This document shows, in pieces, positions 53,499 through 63,500 of a stretch of 64,000 bases of DNA (position 1 is the stretch's first letter; the number at the start of each line of letters is the position of its first letter). Made by a program: the position numbers and the translations under genes. Origin of the DNA: a bacterium (GTDB taxonomy: Bacteria > Bacillota > Clostridia > Lachnospirales > Lachnospiraceae); contig JAMPAG010000002.1 in the NCBI GenBank assembly GCA_023667365.1, forward strand, positions 1 to 64,000, in the 5' to 3' direction. The notes beneath the pieces are model-generated. The model saw nothing but the letters and a program-made list of their open reading frames with translations, ran no database searches and was not told the origin of the DNA.

Positions 53499-54186
53499 AT
53501 TCCTCGGATTTTAGCTGAAAGCCGATGCCCCAGACCGCTTCTATATAATCTTTTCCGCTGACGGACCGCAGTTTGCTTCTTAGATTGCTGATATGAACTT
53601 TTAAGGAGCTTTCCGTGCAGTCCGGCGTGTCCGCGCTGATGCGTTCCAAAAGCAGGGAGCGCGTGATGATCTGACGCGGGTTTTGAAAGAGCAGTTTCAA
53701 GATGGCATATTCGGTTTTGGTTAAATGTGCGGAAGCGTCCGCCGCAAAAACTTCATGTGTATCACAGTCTAAGGTTAGTTCTTCAAAGCACAGCAGAGCG
53801 TGCTGCTGCGGGATGGTACCGTCTTTTTTTGCCGGACGGCGCATACGGAGCTGAACGTCGATGCGCGCGAGAAGTTCCTCTGTGTCAAACGGCTTGGTGA
53901 GATAATCCGCCGCGCCGCCGCGAAGCAGGGAAACCTTATCCTGAATATCCGTCTTGGCGCTGATCACAATGACGGGCGTGTCAGAAATATCTGCAAGGAC
54001 TTTCTCGCCGGAGAGTCCCGGCAGCATTAAGTCCAATAAGATCAGATCGGGTTTCTGCGTGGAAAGCAGGAGCTTTGCCTCCGTTCCCGAATAGGCGCGC
54101 AGCACCTTATAGCTGCTGCCGCGAAGAAGCCGTTCGAGCAGATCGCCAATATAAATATCATCGTCAATGACTGCAATGGTTGTCAT
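53494..54186 (-). CDS. OmpR/PhoB-family response regulator
   Basis: A 230-residue regulator. The receiver has IAVIDDD, phosphoacceptor Asp52 (LILLDLMLPG) and VIVISAK. The winged-helix domain includes LTKTEYAILKLLFQNPRQIITR and SSLKVHISNLRSKL. The ATG at 54186 has GGAGG six bases upstream; the frame is open 19 codons further back. It likely controls the ABC genes immediately downstream through the direct repeats at 53458-53498; the kinase is at the end of the cluster. Confidence 0.93.
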   Translation of the reverse strand: MTTIAVIDDDIYIGDLLERLLRGSSYKVLRAYSGTEAKLLLSTQKPDLILLDLMLPGLSGEKVLADISDTPVIVISAKTDIQDKVSLLRGGAADYLTKPFDTEELLARIDVQLRMRRPAKKDGTIPQQHALLCFEELTLDCDTHEVFAADASAHLTKTEYAILKLLFQNPRQIITRSLLLERISADTPDCTESSLKVHISNLRSKLRSVSGKDYIEAVWGIGFQLKSEES

Positions 54187-54203
54187 GGGAATCCTCCGTT
54201 CAT

Positions 54204-54290
54204 TTATATCATGAGCGCGAGCGGCGAGAATGAGCCCGTTCATCCGGCGGACGGCGAATGCCGCTCATGAATCACAGCTTCATGATATAA
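54204..54290. promoter_or_regulatory. Inverted repeats between divergent operons
   Basis: TTATATCATGA (54204-54214) is repeated in perfect inverse at 54280-54290. Inside it, TCATGAA/TTCATGA (54265-54271, 54279-54285) form a second 7-bp pair. This may be a two-site operator for the flanking regulator and cupin operons. Confidence 0.5.
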
Positions 54291-54351
54291 CAAGCGGAAA
54301 GAAAAAACAAGCGGCAGAGAGGCGGGCAAGGCAGCAGGCGCCATTTTCCGG

Positions 54352-54380
54352 TTGCCCGCCCGGAAAATGTTTGTTATAGT
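54352..54380 (+). promoter_or_regulatory. Promoter of the cupin-ABC operon
   Basis: TTGCCC (54352-54357), 17 bases, TATAGT (54375-54380). The predicted start is about 50 bases before the cupin ATG. Confidence 0.65.
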
Positions 54381-54437
54381 AAGCGTAGGGATGACTCGGC
54401 AATGAAAGTATGGAAGATCAGGCAGGAGGACACAGAG

Positions 54438-54767
54438 ATGATCATTGATTTTACAAAGATGGAAGAAACGGTCTTGCCCGCGTTCAAGGGCGGAGAAAAG
54501 GAAATGCGCGCCCATATGTATGTGGATGAGTCAAACCGCATCATGCGCTGCCGGTTAATTCCGGGCGCGTCGATCGGGCTGCATACGCACGAGGAGAGCA
54601 GCGAGGTTCTTTTTATTCTGGAAGGAAGCGGAAAAGCGGTTTATGACGGCGCAGAGGAGCGCGTCAGCGCCGGAATGTGTCATTACTGTCCGAAAGGGCA
54701 CAGTCATATGCTGGTAAATGACACGGACGAGGATCTTATTTTCTATGCGGTCGTGCCGCAGCAGTAG
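54438..54767 (+). CDS. Small cupin-domain protein
   Basis: A 109-residue single cupin barrel. Motif 1 has GLHTHEESSEVLFILEG (metal ligands likely H49, H51, E56) and motif 2 PKGHSHMLVND. Function unknown; cupins with this layout bind a metal and small ligands or act as sensors. The ATG has AGGAGG eight bases upstream. It is the first gene of an operon with two ABC half-exporters, starting 15 bases before the first of them. Confidence 0.85.
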   Translation: MIIDFTKMEETVLPAFKGGEKEMRAHMYVDESNRIMRCRLIPGASIGLHTHEESSEVLFILEGSGKAVYDGAEERVSAGMCHYCPKGHSHMLVNDTDEDLIFYAVVPQQ

Positions 54768-54781
54768 GCAGGAGTATCCCC

Positions 54782-56659
54782 ATGAAACAAGCAAGATCAT
54801 CCTGCAATTACATTCGGCTGAGTATGCAGGCGGCTCCACTCGAAACAGCGTGGAAGCTGCTGTTTTTGCTGGCGTCGGGCGTTTATCCGAGCGCGCTGGT
54901 GCTGGTGTCCGGTCATATGATTGATACCGGCTTAGGGGTGTTGCTGCGGGAAACGGCGCAGGGGCAGATGATAAAGAGCGTGCTTTTTTTGTGTGCGCTG
55001 ATGCTGGCATGGTATTTATTAGAAGCGTTGGATAAGCTGATCGCCGTCCGATATGCGGCAAAGCTGACCGAATGCATCAACCTTGCGGCGGCTGAAAAAC
55101 GCGCGCGTGTTAAGTATGCATATATTGAGCAGGAGCCGGTGCAGAAGCTGTTTGCACGTATTTCCGAGAACCCGGCGGAGCATGTGAAGGAAGGCGCGGA
55201 CAATCTGCTTTCTTTGGGGGCGTTTGCACTGGAAGCTGCCGGAATGCTTGTGGTGATCGCTGCACGTTCGGGATGGATTGCCCTGCTGTACTGTACCTGC
55301 TGTGTTCCGCTTGTGTTATTGTCGCTTAAATGCGGCGCATACGATTATGAGATTTTTGAGCAGACCTCCGATCTGGAACGGCGGAGAGCGTACTACGAGC
55401 AGATATTGACGGCAAGAGAGCTGACAGAAGAAAGGGAACTGTTTGGATATACGCCGCAGATCAATCAAAAATGGGACGCGGTATGCGCGAAGATCGTGCG
55501 GATGACGGCGCGCATCAACGCGAAAGTTTCCCTGCGGCTGACATCGGCTGCCATGCTGATGGCGCTGCTCCAAGTCCTTGTTATGCTGCTTTTATTATTT
55601 CCGCTTCAGGCGGGCACGCTTTCGATCGGTGTGTATCTGACGATCGTAAAACAGCAGAACCGGTTAGAGCAGAAAATCGCATGGGAACTGATGGAAAAAA
55701 CAGAAACCTTTGAAAACTGTAGAAGATATGGGAAGGATTATGCAGAGTTTCTGGCGCTCGAAGAAGACGCGGACGCTTTATGCAGTCGTACGGCATGGCG
55801 TTTTCCCATGAAGGAAGCCGCGATAAGCGGCGCGGCGGCATTGCGGCAGGAACCGCAGCAAAGCGCCGCGTGCCCAACTGTGGCTTGCGCCGGAGACGGT
55901 GTCCTGCCGCCGCTGCGTTTTGAGCAGGTGACATTCTGCTATGAAGGGCGGGAAAAGCCGGCATTGTCCGATGTCAGTGTTTCCCTGGAGCCGGGAAAAA
56001 GCTATGCGCTTGTCGGGGAAAACGGTGCGGGAAAGACGACGCTTGTTAAGCTGCTTTTGGGAATGTATGATTCCTATCGCGGAAATATTTACATAGGAGA
56101 CCGTGAACTCCGCTCCATAGAGACACAGGAAAAGAAAGCGTGTCTGACGGTGTTATTTCAGGACTTTTTTCATTATGAGATTTCCGTGCGTGATTATCTG
56201 AATCTGGGAAAAGAACAGCCGTATGAGGAAGCGCGTCTGCATCAGGCGCTTGCGGGCGTCGGGCTTGCAGAGCAGGTGGAAGCGCTGCCGGACGGTCTGG
56301 ATACGCGGCTTGGGAAATTGCAGGAAGGCGTTGATCTTTCCGGCGGACAGTGGCAAAAGCTGGCGGCGGCGCGGTGTATGCTGGATGATGCGCCGCTGTT
56401 GATCTTAGACGAGCCAACTTCCGCGATGGATGCGCTCAGCGAGAAATCCTTTTATCAGGTGCTTACGGAAGCGGCGCAGGGAAGAACGGTGCTGTTTATT
56501 ACACACCGCCTCGGATTGGCGCTTTATGCGGATGAGATTCTCGTGATGGAAGGCGGCAGGCTGTGCGAGCGCGGAACGCGCGAGGATCTGATGGCGTTGA
56601 GAGGACGGTATTACCAAATGTATGAGGCACAGAGGAGCTGGTATCAGGATGAAGCATAA
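54782..56659 (+). CDS. ABC exporter half-transporter A
   Basis: A 625-residue membrane-ATPase fusion. Hydrophobic segments lie in about 20-45, 60-85, 140-180 and 250-295. Walker A is GENGAGKTTLVKLLLG, signature DLSGGQWQKLAAARCML, Walker B PLLILDEPTSAMDALSEK and ITHRLGL. The domains are joined by an unconserved Ala/Gln-rich linker. It is upstream of and overlaps a second half-transporter by 11 bases, so they should heterodimerise. Both have the SGGQWQ variant of the signature, common in Lachnospiraceae exporters. Substrate unknown. Confidence 0.9.
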   Translation: MKQARSSCNYIRLSMQAAPLETAWKLLFLLASGVYPSALVLVSGHMIDTGLGVLLRETAQGQMIKSVLFLCALMLAWYLLEALDKLIAVRYAAKLTECINLAAAEKRARVKYAYIEQEPVQKLFARISENPAEHVKEGADNLLSLGAFALEAAGMLVVIAARSGWIALLYCTCCVPLVLLSLKCGAYDYEIFEQTSDLERRRAYYEQILTARELTEERELFGYTPQINQKWDAVCAKIVRMTARINAKVSLRLTSAAMLMALLQVLVMLLLLFPLQAGTLSIGVYLTIVKQQNRLEQKIAWELMEKTETFENCRRYGKDYAEFLALEEDADALCSRTAWRFPMKEAAISGAAALRQEPQQSAACPTVACAGDGVLPPLRFEQVTFCYEGREKPALSDVSVSLEPGKSYALVGENGAGKTTLVKLLLGMYDSYRGNIYIGDRELRSIETQEKKACLTVLFQDFFHYEISVRDYLNLGKEQPYEEARLHQALAGVGLAEQVEALPDGLDTRLGKLQEGVDLSGGQWQKLAAARCMLDDAPLLILDEPTSAMDALSEKSFYQVLTEAAQGRTVLFITHRLGLALYADEILVMEGGRLCERGTREDLMALRGRYYQMYEAQRSWYQDEA

Positions 56660-58463
56660 AAAGAAAGACGGCATCCTCTTTTCCACGATGCTGCGCTTAA
56701 TCGGTGAAAAAAAGAAGGACGTTTTCATTTGGAATTATGTTGTGGCGGTGATGGCGGGCGCGTTTGCGGGCGGCGCGGTCGTTTTTTTACAGAACGTGCT
56801 GGATGCGGTGACGGCGTACGCGGCAAAAGAAGCAGGGCTTGGCGCGGTATTGCGGGCGTTTGTGATTTTTTTGCTTATCAAACTCGGCGATCAGGTGTGC
56901 ACCGGAGTTTATAATACGCTTGGCGAAACGCACAGTGAGATTTCCATACGAAATCTGGGGAACCGGATTCATCAAAAGATCGCGCGGACAGAGGCGGTCC
57001 GGTTTGAGGAAAAGGAACGCCTCTTAGCGGTCCAGAAAGCGTACCGTGGGGCGCAAAACGGCAGAAATTATGTGAATACTTACCTGACATTACTGTTTCT
57101 GTATGTTCCGTATTACGGGATATTGTCGGCATTTCTTTTTTTGCAGGAACCGATTCTGTGTCTGCTGTTGTTTCTGATCTTTCTGCCGGGCATTTTTTCG
57201 CAGGTCTTAAAGAGCAGATCGTTTGCGGTAATGGAGAAAAAAACGGCGCAGGCGGATCGCGAAATGCGATATATGACGCGCTGTATCGGATCGAAGGAGG
57301 CGTTTGCCGAGACGAGGCAGCTTGGCGCGTTTCCGTATTTCAGGGAGTGCCTGACGCAGAGCATTCACGGTCTTAATCTGGCGAAAAAAGAGGCATACCG
57401 CGCCGCCGTATGGCTTGATTTTATCATGGGCGCGGGTTCCCTTCTTGCGTATGCGGGCGTGATCTTAGTCCTGTTCCGGGCGCTTGTGAGCGGGCAGATC
57501 AGCTTCGGCGCGTTTGGCGCGATGTTCTGCTCGCTTGACAGCATTTATGAGATGACGCAGGAAGTGATCTTAGAGACGGTAAGCTATAGCGTGGAGCTGA
57601 AAGAGAGTATTCGCAATTTTGTGCGCTTTCTGCGCGGCGAAGAAAAAGAGCAGGGGGATGGGCAGCTTGACCGGCACGGGGAGATCGTATGTTCCCATGT
57701 TTCTTTCAAGTATCCGGAAAGCGCGGAGGAAGCGCTGACAGATGTGAATTTGACGCTCCGCGAGGGGGAGACCTTAGCGGTGGTCGGAGAAAACGGATCC
57801 GGCAAAACGACGCTTGCGCGTCTTCTTTTGGGAATCTATCTGCCGGACAGCGGAACGGTCAGTCACAACGGCGTCCCCGTGCGGGCATATCGGCGCGACG
57901 CACTGTATCAAAAAAGCACGGCGGTGTTTCAGCGTTTCGGGCGTTATCGGATGACGCTGGAAGAAAACATAACCGTCAGCGATGGGAAAGCAGACAGGTT
58001 AGACCGGGAAGGCGGCGGCAAAGGAAGAAACGGTAGAATGTTGACGGCGCTCGAAAGGGCAGGGCTTGGACAGAATGGGAATGTAGGGCAGGCGCTTTTT
58101 CCGCAGGGAGAAAAAACCATGCTCGGAAATGAGTTCGGCGGCGTCGATCTCTCCGGCGGACAATGGCAGAGAGTGGCGATTGCCCGCGGTTTCTACCGTG
58201 AATATGAGCTGATCGTTTTAGACGAGCCGACCGCTGCGATTGATCCGATCGAGGAAAAGGAGATTTTGACGCGGTTTTTGGAGCTTGCGGCGGATAAAAC
58301 GGCAGTGATCATTACGCACAGGCTTGCGAGCGTCAGAAAGGCGGACCGCATAGCGGTCATGAGCGGCAGCAGGCTTATCGCGTGCGATACGCACGAGAGA
58401 CTGTTGGAAAGCTGCGAGCTGTACCGCAGTATGTGGGAGGCGCAGGCGGGGCAGTATGTGTAA
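56649..58463 (+). CDS. ABC exporter half-transporter B
   Basis: A 604-residue partner of the preceding gene. About five to six membrane helices, then Walker A GENGSGKTTLARLLLG, signature DLSGGQWQRVAIARGF, Walker B LIVLDEPTAAIDPIEEK and ITHRLAS. A Gly/Arg-rich stretch (DREGGGKGRNGR) lies between the Q loop and the signature. The ATG at 56649 overlaps the upstream gene by 11 bases. A hairpin terminator follows at 58469. Confidence 0.9.
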   Translation: MKHKKKDGILFSTMLRLIGEKKKDVFIWNYVVAVMAGAFAGGAVVFLQNVLDAVTAYAAKEAGLGAVLRAFVIFLLIKLGDQVCTGVYNTLGETHSEISIRNLGNRIHQKIARTEAVRFEEKERLLAVQKAYRGAQNGRNYVNTYLTLLFLYVPYYGILSAFLFLQEPILCLLLFLIFLPGIFSQVLKSRSFAVMEKKTAQADREMRYMTRCIGSKEAFAETRQLGAFPYFRECLTQSIHGLNLAKKEAYRAAVWLDFIMGAGSLLAYAGVILVLFRALVSGQISFGAFGAMFCSLDSIYEMTQEVILETVSYSVELKESIRNFVRFLRGEEKEQGDGQLDRHGEIVCSHVSFKYPESAEEALTDVNLTLREGETLAVVGENGSGKTTLARLLLGIYLPDSGTVSHNGVPVRAYRRDALYQKSTAVFQRFGRYRMTLEENITVSDGKADRLDREGGGKGRNGRMLTALERAGLGQNGNVGQALFPQGEKTMLGNEFGGVDLSGGQWQRVAIARGFYREYELIVLDEPTAAIDPIEEKEILTRFLELAADKTAVIITHRLASVRKADRIAVMSGSRLIACDTHERLLESCELYRSMWEAQAGQYV

Positions 58464-58468
58464 CAGGC

Positions 58469-58493
58469 GGTTTTTCCCATAAAAGGAAAAACC
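58469..58493. terminator. Bidirectional hairpin between convergent genes
   Basis: GGTTTTTCC / GGAAAAACC stem with a 7-base loop, between the ABC operon and the histidine phosphatase gene. Confidence 0.65.
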
Positions 58494-58498
58494 ACCCC

Positions 58499-59341
58499 CT
58501 ACCCTTGAAACGGCATAGCGAACCCCCCGTAATAGGAGACCGGTTCGCCCGCGATCCGGAAATGGGAAGTATCGCCGGCTGTCTGCACGCGGAAATATAC
58601 CTGCCCGGGAATCCGTTCCTCGGCGGAGAGGATCGTCACGGACGCGGGAGGGACAAAAAAGCCGTGGAGCATGGCGTGCGGCGCCGTATTGATCAGGTGG
58701 GAGAGCATCATCATCATGACGCCGAGGTGGCAGAAAAAGACAAGCACCTCCTCCTCCCCGTCAGCCTCTTTCATGCAGGCGACGGAAGTACCGTCATATT
58801 TCATAAAATAGTTGCTCGTCCCATGCGTTCCGTCCGTGCGATAGCAGAAGCCGTCCCGCCGATAGCCGTGCAGTGCGAGCAGTCCGTCTAAGCGGTCATA
58901 AATCCAGTCCGCCTGATTCCCCAGATCGCAGTGTGTCATCAACTCTGCCTCTCTCCAGCGGTCTTTATCAAGCAATAACGGATGATCGTTAAAGTAAGCG
59001 GGCGTTAAGTCCCACGGAATAAAGCGGTGGTCGGGATGTAATTCGACGTCAACGGGTGCATGAAGTTCGCGCAGCCACGGGTAAACGATCGCCTTGGCGG
59101 CATCCGGCGCGTGGAGTGTATCGGGCGCGGGTTCCGGGAAAACGGTTGTCAGGCTGACATGATGCGCGGCAAGTGTCGGTGCCGCGGTCGCCTGCGCCCG
59201 TCCCAACGGAGAACAGTAAAACTGGCTGACATGCCAGTTTTTCGCGCGTTCTGCGACAAGTTCCGCCTCGCGGAAGCCTTTTTCTGTTAAAGAATCTTTT
59301 GTGTAATCCGGTTCTGCATGTCTGATAAAAATAAGTTTCAT
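58499..59341 (-). CDS. Histidine phosphatase family protein
   Basis: A 280-residue phosphoglycerate-mutase-like protein. The catalytic RHAE is at residues 7-10 (His8 nucleophile), with SPLGRAQATA downstream and the second His in VLVFFCHLGV. The C-terminal ~100 residues make it longer than a minimal domain. The substrate could be a sugar phosphate or other phosphoester. I place the start at MKLIFIRHAEP; the frame is open 26 codons upstream without a start signal. Convergent with the ABC operon. Confidence 0.87.
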   Translation of the reverse strand: MKLIFIRHAEPDYTKDSLTEKGFREAELVAERAKNWHVSQFYCSPLGRAQATAAPTLAAHHVSLTTVFPEPAPDTLHAPDAAKAIVYPWLRELHAPVDVELHPDHRFIPWDLTPAYFNDHPLLLDKDRWREAELMTHCDLGNQADWIYDRLDGLLALHGYRRDGFCYRTDGTHGTSNYFMKYDGTSVACMKEADGEEEVLVFFCHLGVMMMMLSHLINTAPHAMLHGFFVPPASVTILSAEERIPGQVYFRVQTAGDTSHFRIAGEPVSYYGGFAMPFQG

Positions 59342-59488
59342 AAGGATACCCGGTCTCTTTCCGTAAAGATGAGTTTGCTTGAGGATATTATAGCATATTC
59401 TTGTATCAATACAAAGCAATCCTTATCCGACATTTTTTTAAGAACGATTCTTTGCTTATAAGTTAAATGCTTAAATGTACGCCCATTA

Positions 59489-60343
59489 TTATTCGTCTTC
59501 GCGGTTTTTATCTTCGATTAAATTGTTTTTCAGTTTTTGGACCGCTTTGCTATTTGTCAAAGACTGCATTTGATAATATGCAAGGCGGCGTAATCTTTTT
59601 AATCGTTCGCTTTGGGGAAAGCCTTCTCTGATTAAATCTGCGTTCATGCTCTCGATATTAACCAAAATAATCAATTGTTCCACAGTAGCATAGTCACGCA
59701 TATTCTCTTTGATATTTCCAGTTTCTTCACGCCATTGTTTTGCTGTTTTTCCAAACAACGCCATATTCAGCATATCAGCTTCAGATGCGTATTTGTAGGT
59801 CATTTCCTGTGGTGTCAGTTCAGGTGTGATTAAAAATTCTTTTACTGCGTCTGTATGGATGCGGTAATTGATTTTGGATAATTCACGTTTGGAATCCCAG
59901 CCTAAAGCTAACTTTTCAGCTTCGTCTTTCTTTAGACGTTGATAATCTTTAATAATATACAGCTTAAATTCGGGAGAAATCCAAGAAGCAAATTCAAATG
60001 CAATATCTGAATGGGCATATGTACCGCCATATCGCCCTGACTTTGAAATAATACCAATGGCATTGGTAGCTTCAATCCAGCGCTGTGGCGATAAGGTAAA
60101 TGCATTTGAGCCAGCCTCGTTCTTAAAGGACTCGAATTCGAGCCCTTTAAAATCAGGGTTGTTTAACTGCTCCCACAAACCAAGATATTCTATGGTTGAA
60201 CGGGAACGCATCCAGTTTGCAACGACTGCTTTCGGTTCAAGCGGATTTTTCTTTCATGCTATGTCTGTCAGGCTTATATAATCGTTTTTACTGTCTTCAT
60301 CCGTATAATAAGCTATTTCTGTTCCATTTGCATTTATTTTCAT
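59489..60343 (-). pseudogene. KilA-N domain gene interrupted by an in-frame TGA
   Basis: From ATG at 60343 (GGGGAG upstream) the frame reads MKINANGTEIAYYTDEDSK, NDYISLTDIA, then TGA at 60254-60256, then continues in the same frame KKNPLEPKAVVANWMRSRST and on to 59489, 284 codons in all. Intact KilA-N proteins have Arg or Lys at the stop position, so a single AGA-to-TGA change explains it. KilA-N is a phage and mobile-element DNA-binding domain; EFASWISPEFKLYIIKDYQ is the typical middle. Translation could restart at ATG 60211 and give 240 residues without the first strands. The promoter has a LexA-like box. Confidence 0.8.
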
Positions 60344-60413
60344 GATGTTTGCTCCCCACTACTTCGTAATAATGTTTCCCGTGTTCTCGTCTGGAATCCT
60401 CCTGCTCAAGTTT

Positions 60414-60442
60414 ATTATAACAAACAAACGTTCGAATAGCAA
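60414..60442 (-). promoter_or_regulatory. KilA-N gene promoter
   Basis: Minus strand TTGCTA (60437-60442), 17 bases, TATAAT (60414-60419). A LexA-like box fills the spacer. Confidence 0.7.
60421..60434. promoter_or_regulatory. LexA-like (SOS) box in the KilA-N promoter
   Basis: On the minus strand CGAACGTTTGTTTG, i.e. GAAC-N4-GTTT, the form reported for clostridial SOS boxes. It lies between -35 and -10, where bound LexA would block RNA polymerase. Confidence 0.6.
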
Positions 60443-60463
60443 CAACTAAATGGGAGGACTTTG

Positions 60464-60577
60464 ATGAATGAAAAGAAAATTTATGGATATGTGTGGGTAT
60501 ACTTTGCACAATCTAAGGCATATCTGTACTTGCATCACACCCATATCTGTTATAAAATTGATATAACTATGACATAG
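60464..60577 (+). pseudogene. N-terminal stub of a serine recombinase
   Basis: A 37-codon frame with GGGAGGA five bases before the ATG. It begins MNEKKIYGYV, the usual start of resolvase/invertase-type serine recombinases (KIYGYVRVS), and then diverges (WVYFAQSKAYLYLHH) where the catalytic Ser should be. The original Arg and Ser are gone. I infer the stub left after deletion of the rest. The adjacent KilA-N gene and SOS-type promoter support a mobile-element scar. It could also be a short real peptide. Confidence 0.5.
60530..60558 (+). promoter_or_regulatory. Candidate promoter of the PAS-GGDEF-EAL gene
   Basis: TTGCAT (60530-60535), 17 bases, TAAAAT (60553-60558). It lies within the recombinase stub, about 40 bases before the ATG. 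Confidence 0.4.
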
Positions 60578-60595
60578 CGTTCGAGGGGGAAAAGC

Positions 60596-63500
60596 ATGGA
60601 GCAGAATGAGAGCAGGATTGTATTTGGAGAGCAGGATGAAAAACTGTTCAAGCAATACTGCGAAACCTTGCGGATACTGAATGAGAGCACGGATGACTAT
60701 CTGTATATCGCGAGACTGGATACAGGGCGTTTTTATTTTTGGGGAAATCTTGCGGGGCGCTATCCGCTGCCGAGGAATCCGGAGAACGGTTATAGTCTGG
60801 AAGAATATTCCAAGGCGGTTTACGATCATGATGCGGCGGCATTGGAGCAGGACATCCGCTATGTATTGGAGGGCAGGCAGGACACGCATGACATGGAATA
60901 CCGTCTGGTTGACCGTGAGGGGAATCAGGTATGGATCAGCTGCCGCGGTAAGGTCGTGTATGATGAAGCGGGAAGACGGCTCTTTATGATGGGGCGTATT
61001 TCCGATACGGTGCTGCTCGGCAAGACGGATTCTTTGACGGCGCTGTTTAATATATCGAAATTCATGGAGGATTTTGAGGACACGCTGCGCCAGAATAAAG
61101 AGGGAACGCTTCTTGTTCTCGGCGTAGATAATTTCAAATATATCAACAAGAAGTACGGCAGAGCGCACGGGAACCGTATTTTGAAAAATGTGACCGTGAT
61201 GATGGAGGACTGCATTGACGATAAATTCCGTATTTACCGCTTGGACGGAGATCATTTTGCCGTCAATTTTGTCGGCTATCAGCGCGAAATGGTAGCGTCC
61301 GTTTATGAGAGCATCCGCAGACAGCTCGGCGAGGACTGTACTTTTTCTGCGGGTGCCGTTACCTATCCGCTGACCGATATATCGGACGCCAATACGATCT
61401 ATATGTACGCGGAGAGTACGCTTGACCGCGCGAAAAAAGCAGGAAAAAATCAGCTGGTATTCTTTTCGGTGGAGGATTATACAAAGCAGTTGTATCTGAT
61501 CGATCTTGCAGATGAAATGCGGCGCAGCATTCAGAATCATTGCGACGGTTTTTTCCTGTGCTATCAGCCCAAGGTCGCGGCGCAGACGATGGAGGTCGTC
61601 GGCGCGGAGGCGCTTTTGCGCTACCGCTCGGCGTATCACGGCGTTGTTCTGCCGGGTGTATTTATCAGTATTCTGGAGCAGAACGGCATGATTGTTCCTG
61701 TTGGAAACTGGGTGCTGCAGGAGGCGATGCGTCAGTGTAAGGAGTGGCGGAAGTTAAACCCGAAGTTCACCATGAGCATCAATCTTTCCTATGTGCAGCT
61801 CCAGCAAAAAGAATTGAGCGATACGATCTACGAAATGCTTGACCGGTTCCAGCTGCCGGGAGACGCGGTTGTCATGGAATTGACGGAAAGTATGCCGCTG
61901 CAGGATTTTACAAACTTTAACCAACTGTTTTATCAGTGGGGCAGGCGCGGGATCCAGGTTTCCGTGGATGATTTCGGGACCGGATATTCAGGGTTGAGTT
62001 ACCTGAAGGGACTGGCAGTTGACGAAGTGAAGATTGACAGAAGCTTTATCAGCAGCATCCAGTTGAGCGCCTACAACTACCGCCTGCTCCAGAATGTATT
62101 AGAGCTGGCGCACAGTGTGCAGATCCGTGTCTGCTGCGAGGGCGTGGAGACCGCTGACGAGATGCGCACGTTAAAAGGGCTGAGACCGGAGCTGATGCAG
62201 GGGTATTATTTCAGCAAGCCGGTCGGCGCCGAGGAGTTTGAGCGGCGCTATCTCTATGACAGCAAGGAGCAGGAGGACTGGAAAAAAGATGCGCAGACCG
62301 CATTAGAACAATCGGATAAAGCGGACAGTCTGGAATGGCGCGCAGAGGGATGTCCGGAGGATGCGTATAAGACCGTACTTGATCAGCTTGAGGAAGTCGT
62401 CTATGTCAGTGATGCGGACAGTTATGAGCTTTATTATATGAACACGGCGGCAAAACGCTTTGTCGGAATAAACGATTACGAGGGAAAGCCGTGTTATCAG
62501 GTGTGCCGTAAAGCGGATCAGCCCTGTGCGGAATGCCTGCACCGGAAACTGGATACAACCAAATTTATGACATCCGTGTGGGACAGTCAGACGCAGGGAA
62601 AAATGTTTGTGCGGGATAAGCTCATTCACTGGAACGGAAAACCGGCACGCTTAGAGATCGCCTATGATCTGTCCGCCATGGGACAGCTGCAGGCGGAAAT
62701 GGAGGCGCGGTTAGAGGTCAGCGAGCAGGCGGTCCGGAGCATTGCCGCTTTGATCGAAAACAGGGATTTCGATACGGCGATCCGGGAATGCTTATGTGAG
62801 ACAGGGACGTTTTATAAAGCGGACCGCTGCTATTTATTTTTATATTCCGAGAATCATCATACATGGAGTAATTTATACGAATGGTGTGAAAATCAGGTAG
62901 AGAGTATGCAGGCGGAGCTGCTTTCCCTGCCGGAGGATCTGGTCGGGCCGTGGATGAAAAAGTTCGCCGCGGGCAAGGCGGAGATCGTTCCCGATATTGA
63001 TGTCTATAAGGAATCTGCGCCGAAGATGTGGAAGACGCTGTATGAACAGAATATCCGCAGGCTCATTGTCGTACCGTTTTTGCATGGCGGAAAGGTGATC
63101 GGCTTTATCGGCGTTGATAATCCCAAAAAGAATTCTTATCACGAGGAGCTTTTGGCCCGCGTCGCGCCGATGATGGGAGCGGTGTTATTGCAAAAAGGCA
63201 TGATGACGGCGGATGAAAAGGGCGATGTGATTTCCGAAACGCTAAATCTCGTGCGCGAAGCAGATATTTTGAAGGATATGCGTATCGGCATGTGGATGAT
63301 CGAGACGGACACGAACGCGGACGAGAGCCGCATGTATGCCGATAAGGGCATGAAGGAGCTGCTCGGCGAGGAGGAACGGCAGGAACTGAGCGGCGAGGAG
63401 TGCTATGCGCACTGGCACGGCAATATTGTCGGCGGCTATCAGAGCTATGTCGAGGACGCCGTGCGCGATATGATGCTGACCGGAAAGATTGTGGAGCTGG

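Noticed and set aside
60254-60256. TGA in the KilA-N gene as selenocysteine or recoded codon
   Set aside because: No suitable downstream hairpin or selenocysteine-type context was seen, and relatives have Arg or Lys there. A nonsense change is simpler.
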